Of a stretch of 64,000 nucleotides of DNA, positions 8,211 to 17,097 are shown in pieces. The notes under the pieces are model-generated. The model was not told where the DNA came from. It saw nothing but the letters and a program-made list of their open reading frames with translations, and ran no database searches. This DNA comes from a virus, in IMG/VR virus record IMGVR_UViG_3300036861_000610, positions 1-64,000 of that record; one strand, 5' to 3'. The translations under genes were made by a program, and so were the position numbers. Positions within the stretch are counted from its first letter, which is position 1; every line of letters starts with the position of its first letter.

Positions 8211-8590
8211 GACTCAGCCGCCACTGCTACAACAAGCCTCACCGTTGCCCCGGTTGGATCGGCGGGGGCACACGCTGGGCCAAGGTTCACCGCTGCGATA
8301 ACGGCCGCATCGTCATGGACTACGACGATCCTTGGCGCAAATGGAGATTCAATCGTTGTGACACCTGCGACGTGGTCTGTTGGCCCATTGTCGTCAGGGA
8401 ACTGGACTGGCGCTGGTGGGGATGGCGCCTCGACAGCTTTTGGAGGTTCTGGATGCCGGAGCATGTGCTCTGGCCTGTTCAGAAGGGCATCGTCATCGGT
8501 CTGTACACCCGGCCGCTGAAGTTCAGAACCCTGGCGCTGAAGTTCGACAAGCGCTGGAAGACCGACGTTTGGGAGGAGATCGAGTTATGA
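8198..8590 (+). CDS. Trp-rich hypothetical protein
   Basis: 130 aa with an unusually high Trp and Arg content, and cysteines as CDTCDVVC that could bind metal. No recognised family. It overlaps both neighbours. Confidence 0.65.
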   Translation: MAPMRLSRHCYNKPHRCPGWIGGGTRWAKVHRCDNGRIVMDYDDPWRKWRFNRCDTCDVVCWPIVVRELDWRWWGWRLDSFWRFWMPEHVLWPVQKGIVIGLYTRPLKFRTLALKFDKRWKTDVWEEIEL

Positions 8591-8991
8591 GCACTACGAA
8601 CGCCCTGGAAGCTGCTCGGCGTGGGTACGCCTTCCTTGCCGGACCGGGCAAGCAGTGGGACTTCGAGGTGTCGCGACTCGACCCCGACACCTTGGACCTG
8701 AGCAGCGGCATGGACTGTGCCCTGTGTCAGGCCGGCAACGTCAACAACTACTGGGCCGCCATCGAGCGGCTGGCCATTGAAGGTCTCCCGGTGACCGACG
8801 AGGACAGCGCGGTGGCCCTTCCCCTCGACGCCTCTGGAGAAGTGTCCGTCCTCTACCTGTGGGAGCGCCGGCACGGCTTCCGCACCTTCGACTCATACAC
8901 CGACCCCACCGGCGAGGCCATCGGGGAACGCTACGACACCCTCACCCAGGCCTGGCGCCAGGTCATCAAGGAGCATCGCGATGGTCATTGA
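8587..8991 (+). CDS. Hypothetical protein, paralogue of 16727-17050
   Basis: 134 aa. The segment WDFEVSRLDPDTLDLSSGMD...CALCQA and a later RRHGF resemble YDLQLSRIDVATFTVNSVDH...CVLAQA and AHGF in the gene at 16727, so the two are probably duplicates. Function unknown. Confidence 0.65.
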   Translation: MSTTNALEAARRGYAFLAGPGKQWDFEVSRLDPDTLDLSSGMDCALCQAGNVNNYWAAIERLAIEGLPVTDEDSAVALPLDASGEVSVLYLWERRHGFRTFDSYTDPTGEAIGERYDTLTQAWRQVIKEHRDGH

Positions 8992-9472
8992 CCAGACCTT
9001 CGGTCGCGAACAGCGCCTCCTCAATCTGGCCATCAAGCTGGAGCTGGGTACCGCCGACCAGGACGAGGTACTGGAGGCCGCCAACGCCTTGTCCCACACG
9101 GCCGGCGACCGGCTCCGGCTGGAGCACCGTGTCAATGCCCTGGAGCTGGGGCTGGCGTTTTTCATGCGGATCATGGAGATTTTCGCCAACGCCAGAGCCG
9201 ATCTGCTGTGGAACATCACCGACGGTTTTCCACAGTTCGCGGTCGATTGCAGCAGCATGTTCGACCGAGGATCAGTGGACGCTGAACCACTCACTCCAGA
9301 AAACCTGCACATTTTGGAGCAGGCCGTTCGGGATGTGCAGCAGATCCCCGGCATGGCCGACAGTGACTGGGGATCGACGCTGTTCGTCGCTCGTATCCGC
9401 GGGCGACGCCCACGGGGCCTTTTCCCAGAGCAACTGCAGGCCCTGTTCGATGCGGTTGGACCGCCACGATGA
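8981..9472 (+). CDS. Hypothetical helical protein
   Basis: 163 aa, mostly helical, no known motif; overlaps the previous gene by 11 nt and the next by 4 nt. Confidence 0.65.
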   Translation: MVIDQTFGREQRLLNLAIKLELGTADQDEVLEAANALSHTAGDRLRLEHRVNALELGLAFFMRIMEIFANARADLLWNITDGFPQFAVDCSSMFDRGSVDAEPLTPENLHILEQAVRDVQQIPGMADSDWGSTLFVARIRGRRPRGLFPEQLQALFDAVGPPR

Positions 9473-9555
9473 CCCAGCCGCGACCGCGGGTGGGGCCAAG
9501 AAGGTCCCTGCTGGGAGACGGTATGACCGACCTGGCGCCTGAAGGTGGTGACTGA
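9469..9555 (+). CDS. 28-aa peptide
   Basis: ATGA overlap with the upstream gene and a stop immediately before the next ATG make this a plausible coupled mini-gene. The product is basic and has no motif. Confidence 0.35.
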   Translation: MTQPRPRVGPRRSLLGDGMTDLAPEGGD

Positions 9556-9556
9556 C

Positions 9557-9820
9557 ATGCCAACGAGCGTTTTCCGTCAGGGGAGGTGGCTGGATGTTTT
9601 CGTACCTCGCGGCGATGGACTTATCCCTGTTTGGCTTCGAAGAGGTGACGAGAAGATCCTCCTCTGCCAAATCCAGAACACTGGTCGGTTCGGCTGGACC
9701 GTTGTCGTGTCGGGGGACGTTCGGGGCGTTCGATTGGTCAACGGATTCAAACAGCGATGGCAGGCGATCCGGTACGCCATTGACATCAGGCTTGACCTGG
9801 GACATGAAAGGTCTGATTAG
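9557..9820 (+). CDS. Small beta-rich protein
   Basis: 87 aa, probably beta-rich (alternating V/I with R/G). Start at 9557 chosen for position after the upstream stop and a GAAGGTGG sequence. No family recognised. Confidence 0.6.
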   Translation: MPTSVFRQGRWLDVFVPRGDGLIPVWLRRGDEKILLCQIQNTGRFGWTVVVSGDVRGVRLVNGFKQRWQAIRYAIDIRLDLGHERSD

Positions 9821-10248
9821 TGACTGAGTACTGGATCTGGAACAACACCGAAGGCGGCTGGTGGGACAAACATGGCAGCGGCTACACCCGCAAGCTACAC
9901 GAGGCCGGCCGTTTTGCTGAGCAGGTCGCCCGGGAGCGGCTCCAGGGCACCAACATGGCCGTCGCGCCCACCGACCACCCAGACGAGGTGATGATCCCAG
10001 TCAACAACACCTTCCTGCCGGCCGAGGCGCAGCGCATCCTGGCCGAGTACGAGGCAACCGGCGACCATACGGTCATCGACAACGCCTACTTCGCCGCCCA
10101 AAATAAGGCGCTCGTCGCCAGTGACGCCTTTCAGGAGTCTTGGGGCCAGTTCCTTCGCGGCGAAGGCCAAGAAATTGACCAGGATATCGACTTCCCGGAA
10201 ATCCGGGAGGAATCCACTGGAGAAGGAGAAACGCATGGACATCGGTAA
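9820..10248 (+). CDS. Hypothetical protein
   Basis: 142 aa, GTG start overlapping the upstream stop by 1 nt. Acidic C-terminus with no recognised motif. It overlaps the next gene by 14 nt. Confidence 0.65.
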   Translation: MTEYWIWNNTEGGWWDKHGSGYTRKLHEAGRFAEQVARERLQGTNMAVAPTDHPDEVMIPVNNTFLPAEAQRILAEYEATGDHTVIDNAYFAAQNKALVASDAFQESWGQFLRGEGQEIDQDIDFPEIREESTGEGETHGHR

Positions 10249-10372
10249 GGAGATCCGCGAGGTTGAGTTCGAGGACCCGGCCGCCGTACCCGCGCCCGTC
10301 GAGCCCTCGACTCCCGCGGAACCCGTCACCGCGCCGGCTGAGACGCCGGCCGAGGTACCGGTCGGCGTCTGA
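10235..10372 (+). CDS. Pro/Ala/Val-rich small protein
   Basis: 45 aa with strong Shine-Dalgarno GGAGAAGGAG. The second half is an extended PAEPVTAPAETPAEVP-type sequence, probably disordered. Confidence 0.6.
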   Translation: MDIGKEIREVEFEDPAAVPAPVEPSTPAEPVTAPAETPAEVPVGV

Positions 10373-10393
10373 CCGCCTGAAGGGGCCCGAGGA

Positions 10394-10951
10394 ATGAACG
10401 GTCCGTACGAGGGGGAAGTTGCAGTAGTTCCCGGCACTCTGCGGGGCTATCGGTTCTGGCGTTTCGACAATCAGAGCCTGGAACTTTTCCCTATGCACAT
10501 CAACCTCGGGCCCTGGGTGCGGGGAACCAACCTGGCATTCTGTGCCAGCGACGACAGCCTGGCTGATGACGTACCAGGTGTCGATGCGGCCGGCTCCCCG
10601 ATGCATCACCAATGGGACTGGGAGAAGTTCCCCGCCCCCCAGGCTGACTGTAGCTGCGGGATCTACGCCACCTACGACCCAAAGGTGTATCGGACGCATA
10701 GGCCTAGGTTTTGGCTCGACTACGGGCCAGACTCCCCGAGTCGCATCGTCCATGGGTCGATCAAGGCAAGTGGTCGGATGTTGCTCGGTGCGCGCGGATT
10801 CCGTGCCGCTAGGGCCGAGGTCGAAGCGCTGTGGGGATGGCGTGCGCGGGTTGCCGCCAACATCTACGACGTTCCCTGGTTTCGCACCAAGAGAAGCTTC
10901 CTGAAGGCTTACCCACCTCATAACCTGTCTGGACTTCTGGAGGAGAAATGA
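10394..10951 (+). CDS. Conserved phage protein, paralogue of next gene
   Basis: 185 aa. Shares with the next gene an N-terminal GYRFWRF / GYRAWVS motif, a CSCGIYA / ISCGFYA cysteine loop, GSIKASGRMLLGARGFRA / GSIKATGKVVVGELGFRA, and YDVPWF / YGVPWF. The two adjacent genes are therefore tandem duplicates. Function unknown. Confidence 0.75.
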   Translation: MNGPYEGEVAVVPGTLRGYRFWRFDNQSLELFPMHINLGPWVRGTNLAFCASDDSLADDVPGVDAAGSPMHHQWDWEKFPAPQADCSCGIYATYDPKVYRTHRPRFWLDYGPDSPSRIVHGSIKASGRMLLGARGFRAARAEVEALWGWRARVAANIYDVPWFRTKRSFLKAYPPHNLSGLLEEK

Positions 10952-11880
10952 TTCCCGAGAAAACGCACTTCAGTGGAGATTCCGACAGGGAATTCGTTGC
11001 TGGATTTCTGCGCGGCTATCGGGCCTGGGTCAGTCGCGACAGTGCGAGGTTGCGGTCAACGTCGATGATCCGGTACTTCTGGAATTCTGGAGTCAATACC
11101 TCCCAGTGTTTTAGGTTGACTGAACTCGAAGAGATATTGGCCCATGACCATACGTATGGGTGCAATGACAGGTTCTGCACGTTGGGTCCAGGCTCCTTTT
11201 CCAGAGAACAAATTCTCCTCGAATACCAAAATCTGCTTGGGCACGAAACCCCATCTATAGACGGTGTATGCATTTCCTGCGGGTTCTACGCCCTACACAG
11301 CCCATACTTGTCGCCCGCAGTAAGGGCGGCGTACCTCACAGACCAACCGGACGTCTACGGCAGCATCAAGGCAACGGGGAAAGTCGTGGTAGGGGAACTC
11401 GGCTTCCGGGCGCAATACGCAGAAATCGAAGCCATCGCGGGCCCCGAGGGCGAAAAATACGCCAAGCACTATGGAGTTCCCTGGTTTCCGGATGGACTGG
11501 ATGCCCTTGCCGAAACCTTCCCGCCGACACGTTTGGAAGGGGTCAGCTATCAACCAATGACCAAACCGACCAAGTTTTCCATTCCCCTGGGGGGAGGGGC
11601 AGGGGTTATCGCGGTCTGGAATCCAGCAACGGGAACGTGGGACATTGTTGCCCAGCGAAGAAGTTCTCGACCGCGCACCAACACGCCTCCCGTGGCGCCT
11701 CCCCCTAGCCCCGCGCCCCTTCCTCTTGCGCCAGACCCCGTTGACGAACCCGTCGAGCAAGCTGAACCAATCCAGGTTCAGCCTGAATCCCAGACATCAG
11801 GCCGCCGCCGTCTATGGAAGCGATTTCGTCGACTGGACACCCGGCACTGGTTCTGGGGGATCAAGCTTGATGACGAATAA
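10948..11880 (+). CDS. Conserved phage protein with C-terminal Pro-rich tail
   Basis: 310 aa. The N-terminal about 200 residues are the paralogue of the preceding gene (see there). The rest is a beta-like segment followed by a Pro-rich stretch (about residues 245-280) and a basic, Trp-containing end. Lower GC and different codon use in the first 300 bases suggest a different history from the neighbour copy. Confidence 0.75.
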   Translation: MIPEKTHFSGDSDREFVAGFLRGYRAWVSRDSARLRSTSMIRYFWNSGVNTSQCFRLTELEEILAHDHTYGCNDRFCTLGPGSFSREQILLEYQNLLGHETPSIDGVCISCGFYALHSPYLSPAVRAAYLTDQPDVYGSIKATGKVVVGELGFRAQYAEIEAIAGPEGEKYAKHYGVPWFPDGLDALAETFPPTRLEGVSYQPMTKPTKFSIPLGGGAGVIAVWNPATGTWDIVAQRRSSRPRTNTPPVAPPPSPAPLPLAPDPVDEPVEQAEPIQVQPESQTSGRRRLWKRFRRLDTRHWFWGIKLDDE

Positions 11881-11892
11881 GGGGGCAATCAA

Positions 11893-12708
11893 ATGAAAAT
11901 ACTGCTTGCCGGCGACACCCATGGCAACATCGTCCACTGCCAGTACCTCATCAGAACCGCGCTCGCCAAAGAGTGCGACTCGGTGTTTATCCTGGGCGAC
12001 TTCGGCTACTGGGAGCACCAGAAGGCTGGGGTGAAGTTCCTCGACCGGCTCAACGAGTACGCCTCCGCCCTCGGCATGTTGGTGTACTTCCTCGACGGCA
12101 ACCACGACAAGACCTCGCTGTTGATGGAAAAGTATGGCGACCTGCGTAATGAGGAAGGCTTCGTCATTGTCCGGCCGAACGTTCTGTATGCCCCTCGCGG
12201 TCATCGGTGGACCTGGGACCATGGGGTACGGTTCATCGCGCTCGGGGGCGCCTACAGCGTTGATAAGGACTGGCGCCTCCAGGAGGAGGAGCTGCACCCC
12301 GGCAAGTACGGAGGCCCGGAGACTCTGTGGTTTCCAGAGGAAGAGATGTCCGACGAGGACATGGATCGCTTCCTGGAAGATCGCACATCAGTGGATGTCA
12401 TGCTCGCGCACGACAAGCCGCGTTCGTCAAACCCTCGATGGAACCGTAAAGACTTCTTAGAATGCCTGCCAAACCAGGACCGACTGCAGCGCGCCATGCG
12501 AGCTTTGACGCCCAAGGCGTTTTTCCATGGTCACCTGCACTTCTTCTACACCGATGAGGTCTGGTACGGCCATGACGGAATCACCCGAGACATGGCCACC
12601 ACGAAAGTCATGGGCCTGCTGTGTAACCCGGAGGCCGGCGACTCGACCTACGTGAACAAGACCTTGTCCTGGCAAGTTTTCGACACCGCAGCAGCGTGGT
12701 GGCGGTAG
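11893..12708 (+). CDS. Calcineurin-type metallophosphoesterase
   Basis: 271 aa. Motifs of the family in order: GDTHGN (about residue 7), GDFG (about 36), DGNHD (about 70), AHDKP (about 172), HGHLH (about 212). All metal ligands appear present, so it is probably an active phosphodiesterase or phosphatase. Followed directly by zinc mini-protein genes. Confidence 0.88.
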   Translation: MKILLAGDTHGNIVHCQYLIRTALAKECDSVFILGDFGYWEHQKAGVKFLDRLNEYASALGMLVYFLDGNHDKTSLLMEKYGDLRNEEGFVIVRPNVLYAPRGHRWTWDHGVRFIALGGAYSVDKDWRLQEEELHPGKYGGPETLWFPEEEMSDEDMDRFLEDRTSVDVMLAHDKPRSSNPRWNRKDFLECLPNQDRLQRAMRALTPKAFFHGHLHFFYTDEVWYGHDGITRDMATTKVMGLLCNPEAGDSTYVNKTLSWQVFDTAAAWWR

Positions 12709-12726
12709 AGGAAAAGGAACACCAAC

Positions 12727-12903
12727 ATGGCCAAGAGGGCTTGCAGCAACTGTAGTGGCCAGGGAACTATCCCTTTCACCTGCGGTAAATGCCGAGGAAC
12801 TGGAGAATTTGGTGACCATAGACAATGCACTGACTGCGGCGGTTCCGGTAAATGGCGCATCACCTGCCAGGTGTGTAGGGGAACGGGACAAGTAAATGCC
12901 TGA
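12727..12903 (+). CDS. DnaJ-type zinc mini-protein (copy 2)
   Basis: 58 aa with four complete modules CSNCSGQG, CGKCRGTG, CTDCGGSG, CQVCRGTG. First of four copies in a row (12727-13558), which looks like local tandem duplication. GAAAAGGAAC lies before the ATG. Confidence 0.85.
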   Translation: MAKRACSNCSGQGTIPFTCGKCRGTGEFGDHRQCTDCGGSGKWRITCQVCRGTGQVNA

Positions 12904-13006
12904 CAAGGACGGTAACGAGACCGCTGACGAGGCGAAGCTCCGCGAAATGGTGCGCCGCGAAGAGGAGCGACGCGCCCGTGAGAAGCGAGAAAAGGGCCAA
13001 GAGTAA
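12896..13006 (+). CDS. Highly charged 36-aa peptide
   Basis: Overlaps copy 2 by 8 nt and ends on TAATG with copy 3. The product is an uninterrupted Lys/Arg/Glu helix. Its embedding between two zinc mini-protein genes suggests that it is translated with them. Confidence 0.5.
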   Translation: MPDKDGNETADEAKLREMVRREEERRAREKREKGQE

Positions 13007-13194
13007 TGACCCATACCCAGTGTCCAAAATGCAAGGGTGCCTGCAACTTCTCTGTTCTGTGCGGCCCGTGCGGCGGAACCGGCAACACGGCCTCGGGTAA
13101 TGGTCACGGCCAGAAGAAATGTACCCAGTGTGGTGGCTCGGGACGCTGGTGGAAGGTCTGCGACCGGTGCGGCGGCACAGGTTACCTGCAATAA
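13006..13194 (+). CDS. DnaJ-type zinc mini-protein (copy 3)
   Basis: 62 aa. Modules CPKCKGAC, CGPCGGTG, CTQCGGSG, CDRCGGTG; the first lacks the final Gly. Starts on the A of the upstream TAA (TAATG). Confidence 0.85.
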   Translation: MTHTQCPKCKGACNFSVLCGPCGGTGNTASGNGHGQKKCTQCGGSGRWWKVCDRCGGTGYLQ

Positions 13195-13206
13195 CGATGA
13201 GATCGA

Positions 13207-13350
13207 ATGGCTACCTGCAGCAGATGTAACGGGAATGGACACCTCGTCCAGCGCTGCCTCGTCTGCCTTGGCAGCGGTGTTGTGAACCGTGGCCCGAAGG
13301 AAGGTAAGGAGAAGTGCACCCAGTGCGGCGGCACCGGTAACACCAAGTAA
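13207..13350 (+). CDS. DnaJ-type zinc mini-protein (copy 4, shortened)
   Basis: 47 aa with only three modules: CSRCNGNG, CLVCLGSG, CTQCGGTG. The fourth is missing, so one zinc site is incomplete. Confidence 0.8.
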   Translation: MATCSRCNGNGHLVQRCLVCLGSGVVNRGPKEGKEKCTQCGGTGNTK

Positions 13351-13378
13351 ACCCAACGGAAGAAGGAGAACGATCACG

Positions 13379-13558
13379 ATGGCTGTCAACTGCAACAACT
13401 GCTCCGGCACTGGTCGGAAGTCCAAGCCCTGTACTGGCCCATGTCGAGGCAGTGGCGTGTTCTTCGAGGGCAAGACCAAGCGCACCTGCGGTACCTGCAG
13501 CGGCACTGGCATCCTCTGGGAGTCGTGCGGCACCTGCAGCGGTACCGGTAAGCGCTAA
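13379..13558 (+). CDS. DnaJ-type zinc mini-protein (copy 5)
   Basis: 59 aa. Modules CNNCSGTG, CTGPCRGSG (one residue longer), CGTCSGTG, CGTCSGTG. GAAGAAGGAG Shine-Dalgarno. Confidence 0.85.
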   Translation: MAVNCNNCSGTGRKSKPCTGPCRGSGVFFEGKTKRTCGTCSGTGILWESCGTCSGTGKR

Positions 13559-13562
13559 GGTC

Positions 13563-13591
13563 TTGCTTTTTCTCCTACTCTTCTGAACACT
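13563..13591 (+). promoter_or_regulatory. Promoter, leaderless
   Basis: TTGCTT (13563-13568), 17 bp, AACACT (13586-13591), with the next ATG 6 nt on. Confidence 0.45.
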
Positions 13592-13597
13592 GGGTAC

Positions 13598-13807
13598 ATG
13601 TTAGCTATCCCCGTGACCTTGACTGTGGCAGTTCTGCTGGTGATCTACCGTCCAGTCCTGACTTTGCTGGGCGCCGCGGTCGAGGCATGGGGGTACGCCA
13701 GGATTAACGGCTTGTCCATGAACCTGGCGTATCGGCTCCTCTACTACAGCCTCGTGTGGGCAGTTGGTGGGGCCGGCGCCATCGCCCTGACCTGGAATCT
13801 CTGGTGA
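13598..13807 (+). CDS. Two-helix membrane protein
   Basis: 69 aa with hydrophobic segments at about residues 4-25 and 47-67. No Shine-Dalgarno; the ATG lies 6 nt after a -10 box. Size and topology would fit a holin-like or other small envelope protein, not provable. Confidence 0.7.
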   Translation: MLAIPVTLTVAVLLVIYRPVLTLLGAAVEAWGYARINGLSMNLAYRLLYYSLVWAVGGAGAIALTWNLW

Positions 13808-14061
13808 ACGACTACCGGCCCAGATTTTCCTGGGAAGTGCACTACTACCTTGAGCGACGATGGCTCCGCTGGAGAGTCCACGCCAGCTACTCGCTCATAA
13901 ACCCGCCCGACAGGCGCGAGAGCCACAGCATCCAGATCGACCTGCCCGGCAGGTACTGGCTCAAGACGCGCGCCCACGCCGAGCTGAAGGTTGCACAGTT
14001 CGTCGCCCAGTACGGCGAGCCCCAGCCGTACGTGCCAGCAGTAAGGAGGGATCGCACATGA
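13804..14061 (+). CDS. Hypothetical protein
   Basis: 85 aa, GTG start in a 4-nt overlap; basic and aromatic, beta-like. No recognised family. Confidence 0.65.
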   Translation: MNDYRPRFSWEVHYYLERRWLRWRVHASYSLINPPDRRESHSIQIDLPGRYWLKTRAHAELKVAQFVAQYGEPQPYVPAVRRDRT

Positions 14062-14306
14062 TGAATCACTTCCGGTGGCGCCCTCAATGGCACACGCGGC
14101 GCTATATACGCCACTGCCAGAAGCTTAACCGCTACTACGCCAAGTGCCAGAAGGTGGCCGGTGGCCACCACGCCGAGCTGCCGCACGTCAAGCGGTACTA
14201 CTGGCTCATCAACCAGGACAACCGTCGGACTAGACGTGACATGCAGCCGCAGTGGGAAGACCTGCAGCAACTCCAACAAGCCTGGACGAAGGACGTAGGG
14301 TCATGA
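14058..14306 (+). CDS. Basic helical protein
   Basis: 82 aa, very basic with many His, Arg, Tyr and Gln. AAGGAGGG precedes the ATG. Possibly nucleic-acid binding. It overlaps the next gene by 4 nt. Confidence 0.65.
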   Translation: MMNHFRWRPQWHTRRYIRHCQKLNRYYAKCQKVAGGHHAELPHVKRYYWLINQDNRRTRRDMQPQWEDLQQLQQAWTKDVGS

Positions 14307-15049
14307 GCTTCCTTGACGACAGCGACCGGGAATACGTCGAGACTTCTCGTGTGGTGCAACTGAAAAGGCAGATCGCCGAAGCCTATGCGCGCAGCCGGAC
14401 AGGCACCCAGATGGACCCCTCATGGCTGCCGACCAACATCCCACGCACCACGACCAACATCTGGTACACCAGCGACCTGCACTTCGGCCACGCTCGGATT
14501 ATCGAGCTGTGCAACCGGCCATTCCGCGACGTCGACCACATGAACGAGCAGCTGGTCGAACGCTGGAACGCGAAGGTTACAGACGCCGACGTTGTGTTCA
14601 TCCTCGGCGACCTGGCCCTGGGCAAAATCGACGAAAGCTTGGAATGGGTCAAGCTCCTGCTCGGCCGCAAGATGCTCGTCCCCGGCAACCATGACCGCGT
14701 CTGGTCCGGCTACCCGAAGAAGGGCAAGCCGATCCGGCCGGTGGACATCGAACGGTACGAGGCCGCCGGCCTCTACATCATGGACGAGCAGATCCCGTAT
14801 GTCACCGAAGAAGGGGCGCCCACCTGGACGCTGTGCCACTTCCCTGACGTTGGCGACAGCCATGACGAAGACCGGTATGACGCGTGGCGACCCACGCCGC
14901 CGCACAAGCCAGACGTCATCGTGCACGGCCACGTTCACACCGCCTGGACCGAAAACGGCCCCAGAATCAACGTGGGGGTCGACGTGCGTGGCTACGAGCC
15001 GATGCACCAGGACGAAGTCCGCAAGCTGGCTGAAGCGGCGTGGGCCTGA
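14303..15049 (+). CDS. Metallophosphoesterase (second)
   Basis: 248 aa. Motifs: SDLHFGH (about residue 57), GDLALG (about 98), PGNHDR (about 125), CHFPDV (about 178), HGHVHTAW (about 210). This arrangement matches the small phosphoesterases of the YfcE/MPE class annotated in many phages. Overlaps the next gene through TGATG. Confidence 0.88.
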   Translation: MSFLDDSDREYVETSRVVQLKRQIAEAYARSRTGTQMDPSWLPTNIPRTTTNIWYTSDLHFGHARIIELCNRPFRDVDHMNEQLVERWNAKVTDADVVFILGDLALGKIDESLEWVKLLLGRKMLVPGNHDRVWSGYPKKGKPIRPVDIERYEAAGLYIMDEQIPYVTEEGAPTWTLCHFPDVGDSHDEDRYDAWRPTPPHKPDVIVHGHVHTAWTENGPRINVGVDVRGYEPMHQDEVRKLAEAAWA

Positions 15050-15684
15050 TGACTGAGAAGGAGCGCAGGGAGCTGGCCAACCTGCATCGTGACGAGTTCG
15101 ACGAAGACTCAGGCGTTCCCGTGAAACCCAAGAGGCTTGGATCAGCGCCAGAGTTTGACGATCGGCCCTCGATGTATGAGGACCGGCTTACCGAGCTGCG
15201 CACCCGGGCCGAGGGCGCTGAGCGCCGACTGGCCGAACTGGAGGCACGGCATCGCGAAATTGTTGACGAGCTGACCGAACAGCAGGCCCTTTTCGACCTG
15301 CAGTGGCAGCGCATGGGGCAGGCCGCGGCCCGGTGGCGGGCTGAGGCCCCAGACGACCGCGCCCTGTCTTCACCGGATCTCGGCAGGCTTCTGGAATGGC
15401 TGATGGGCCAAATCGATGCCTTGGCCGCCGAGCTGGCCGAAGAACGCCGCCAGCACCGCAAGATGGCCGACTGGGCTGGTTTCAACGTCAACCAGGTTCG
15501 CGACATGCGCCCAGTTGTTGATGCAGCGAAGGAGTGGCTGGCTGCCGGAAACGCCGCCATCGGCCCAAAGGAAAAGGAAGTCTACGACGAGGCCGGACGG
15601 GTGCTTCGCCTTGCCGCCCGAGCCTTCGTCACCAAGGAGCATAAGCACGGGAGAGAGGAAGCTGATGGCGGGACTGCCACCTGA
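15049..15684 (+). CDS. Coiled-coil protein
   Basis: 211 aa. A long helical stretch from about residue 40 to 150 with LTELRTRAEGAERRLAELEA-type heptads. No enzyme motif. It overlaps the next gene by 20 nt. Confidence 0.7.
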   Translation: MTEKERRELANLHRDEFDEDSGVPVKPKRLGSAPEFDDRPSMYEDRLTELRTRAEGAERRLAELEARHREIVDELTEQQALFDLQWQRMGQAAARWRAEAPDDRALSSPDLGRLLEWLMGQIDALAAELAEERRQHRKMADWAGFNVNQVRDMRPVVDAAKEWLAAGNAAIGPKEKEVYDEAGRVLRLAARAFVTKEHKHGREEADGGTAT

Positions 15685-15904
15685 CGGGGATTGGCTCGTT
15701 CAGCAGATTGGTGGCGAGGTCATCCTCTTCCACCGCTACACGGAGCGAGAGATTGTTCGCTTCGACCCCAGCGACGGCGACGCCGCCGCAAGGGCCCAGA
15801 AAGACATCGCCTTGTGTGCCGAGTTGGATGCCGAGCAGAAGTCTTTTGCCCACTTTTGGTCCGGATACTTCTACGCCCATGCCGGCCATCAAGGCAACGG
15901 CTGA
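15665..15904 (+). CDS. Hypothetical protein
   Basis: 79 aa, mixed; no motif recognised. It ends 25 nt before zinc mini-protein copy 6. Confidence 0.6.
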   Translation: MAGLPPDGDWLVQQIGGEVILFHRYTEREIVRFDPSDGDAAARAQKDIALCAELDAEQKSFAHFWSGYFYAHAGHQGNG

Positions 15905-15929
15905 TAGCAGAGGAGAAAGAGGAATCAGA

Positions 15930-16118
15930 ATGGCTGAAACTGTTCGCTGCAGCGCCTGCAACGGATCGGGGCGCATTACCTGCAACGGCAACGGTGGGGG
16001 CTCCGGCGTGTACTACCACGCCGGCAAAAAGGAAGCCGTTCGTTGCTCAAAATGTGCCGGCTCCGGCAAGACGAGCTGCTCCTTCTGCGGCGGCACCGGC
16101 GAGATGCCCAAGAGGTAG
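15930..16118 (+). CDS. DnaJ-type zinc mini-protein (copy 6)
   Basis: 62 aa. Modules CSACNGSG, then a degenerate CNGNGGGSG with a single Cys, then CSKCAGSG and CSFCGGTG. Confidence 0.82.
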   Translation: MAETVRCSACNGSGRITCNGNGGGSGVYYHAGKKEAVRCSKCAGSGKTSCSFCGGTGEMPKR

Positions 16119-16132
16119 AGATAGGTCAAGAA

Positions 16133-16333
16133 ATGGACTTTGGCCACAGTTTCCAACGGCTGACGCCGTTCGACTCCGCCTACAGGTGGAATAGGAACAA
16201 CCGCCGATGCGAGCACTGCCACGTCGGCGAGGACCAGGTAGACGTTGATCGCTGCCCAGTTCTCGTCGCACGGCAAGCAGGTCGGACGACTATCTCTGAA
16301 GCGCTGGACCATGCCCTGAAGGAGGCGTCATGA
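16133..16333 (+). CDS. Small CxxC protein
   Basis: 66 aa containing CEHCHVGE and a later Cys, which could be a zinc site. Start is uncertain as the Shine-Dalgarno is weak. Overlaps the next gene by 4 nt. Confidence 0.6.
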   Translation: MDFGHSFQRLTPFDSAYRWNRNNRRCEHCHVGEDQVDVDRCPVLVARQAGRTTISEALDHALKEAS

Positions 16334-16695
16334 CACATCGGGATCTCAACCAGGAATTCGGGGAAATCATCCTTGACGCCGTCAAGCGGCGCCTAGACCT
16401 GGTCGCGCTTGTCGTTGACGAACATCCGCCCAGCAACGACCCGCATATCCTGCGAGGACTCAACAACCCAATCTGCAGCGGCATGTGCCATCTCTACGTT
16501 AAGGAGACCAGCCCCGAGGCTGTGCGACGCACCGCCGAAGCCGACCTTCGTCGCTTAGAGCGGCACGACTTCTTCTATGCCAACACCAGCGATGCCGCCT
16601 GGACCCGGGCGCCGCGCTGCAGCTACGACAAAGAACTTTGGCCATGCGCCGAGGTTCGTGAACTTATGGAGGTGTACCAGATCCAGCCGATCTGA
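16330..16695 (+). CDS. Hypothetical protein
   Basis: 121 aa with four cysteines (CSGMC plus two more), mostly helical. No recognised family. Confidence 0.65.
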   Translation: MTHRDLNQEFGEIILDAVKRRLDLVALVVDEHPPSNDPHILRGLNNPICSGMCHLYVKETSPEAVRRTAEADLRRLERHDFFYANTSDAAWTRAPRCSYDKELWPCAEVRELMEVYQIQPI

Positions 16696-16726
16696 AAATC
16701 CTGCTACGGGAAGGACACCTTGCTCC

Positions 16727-17050
16727 GTGAACGACCAGCGACTCATCAAGCACTACGTCCGGCAGGGCTTTGACTGGATCCAGGAAAACGGAACCAAGTA
16801 CGACCTCCAGCTCAGCCGCATCGATGTTGCCACATTCACCGTGAATTCTGTAGACCATTGCGTCCTGGCGCAGGCCTCTGGGCAGTCGTTCGGAGACATT
16901 ATGTTCACGATGTATCGAGACGGTGTCCATAACAACGAACCAGGCTGGGCCATGGCCCATGGATTCATGCCATTCGGCGATGAAGACACCATCGCCGTCA
17001 TTAACCAACACTGGCTCCATTTCATAGCTCAAACACCCACGGGGAACTGA
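16727..17050 (+). CDS. Hypothetical protein, paralogue of 8587-8991
   Basis: 107 aa, GTG start. Similar in sequence to the gene at 8587 (see there) but shorter at the C-terminus. Function unknown. Confidence 0.65.
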   Translation: MNDQRLIKHYVRQGFDWIQENGTKYDLQLSRIDVATFTVNSVDHCVLAQASGQSFGDIMFTMYRDGVHNNEPGWAMAHGFMPFGDEDTIAVINQHWLHFIAQTPTGN

Positions 17051-17097
17051 AGTTTTCGACTACAACACCGTGGTCGAATCACAGAAAGAGAACCCTC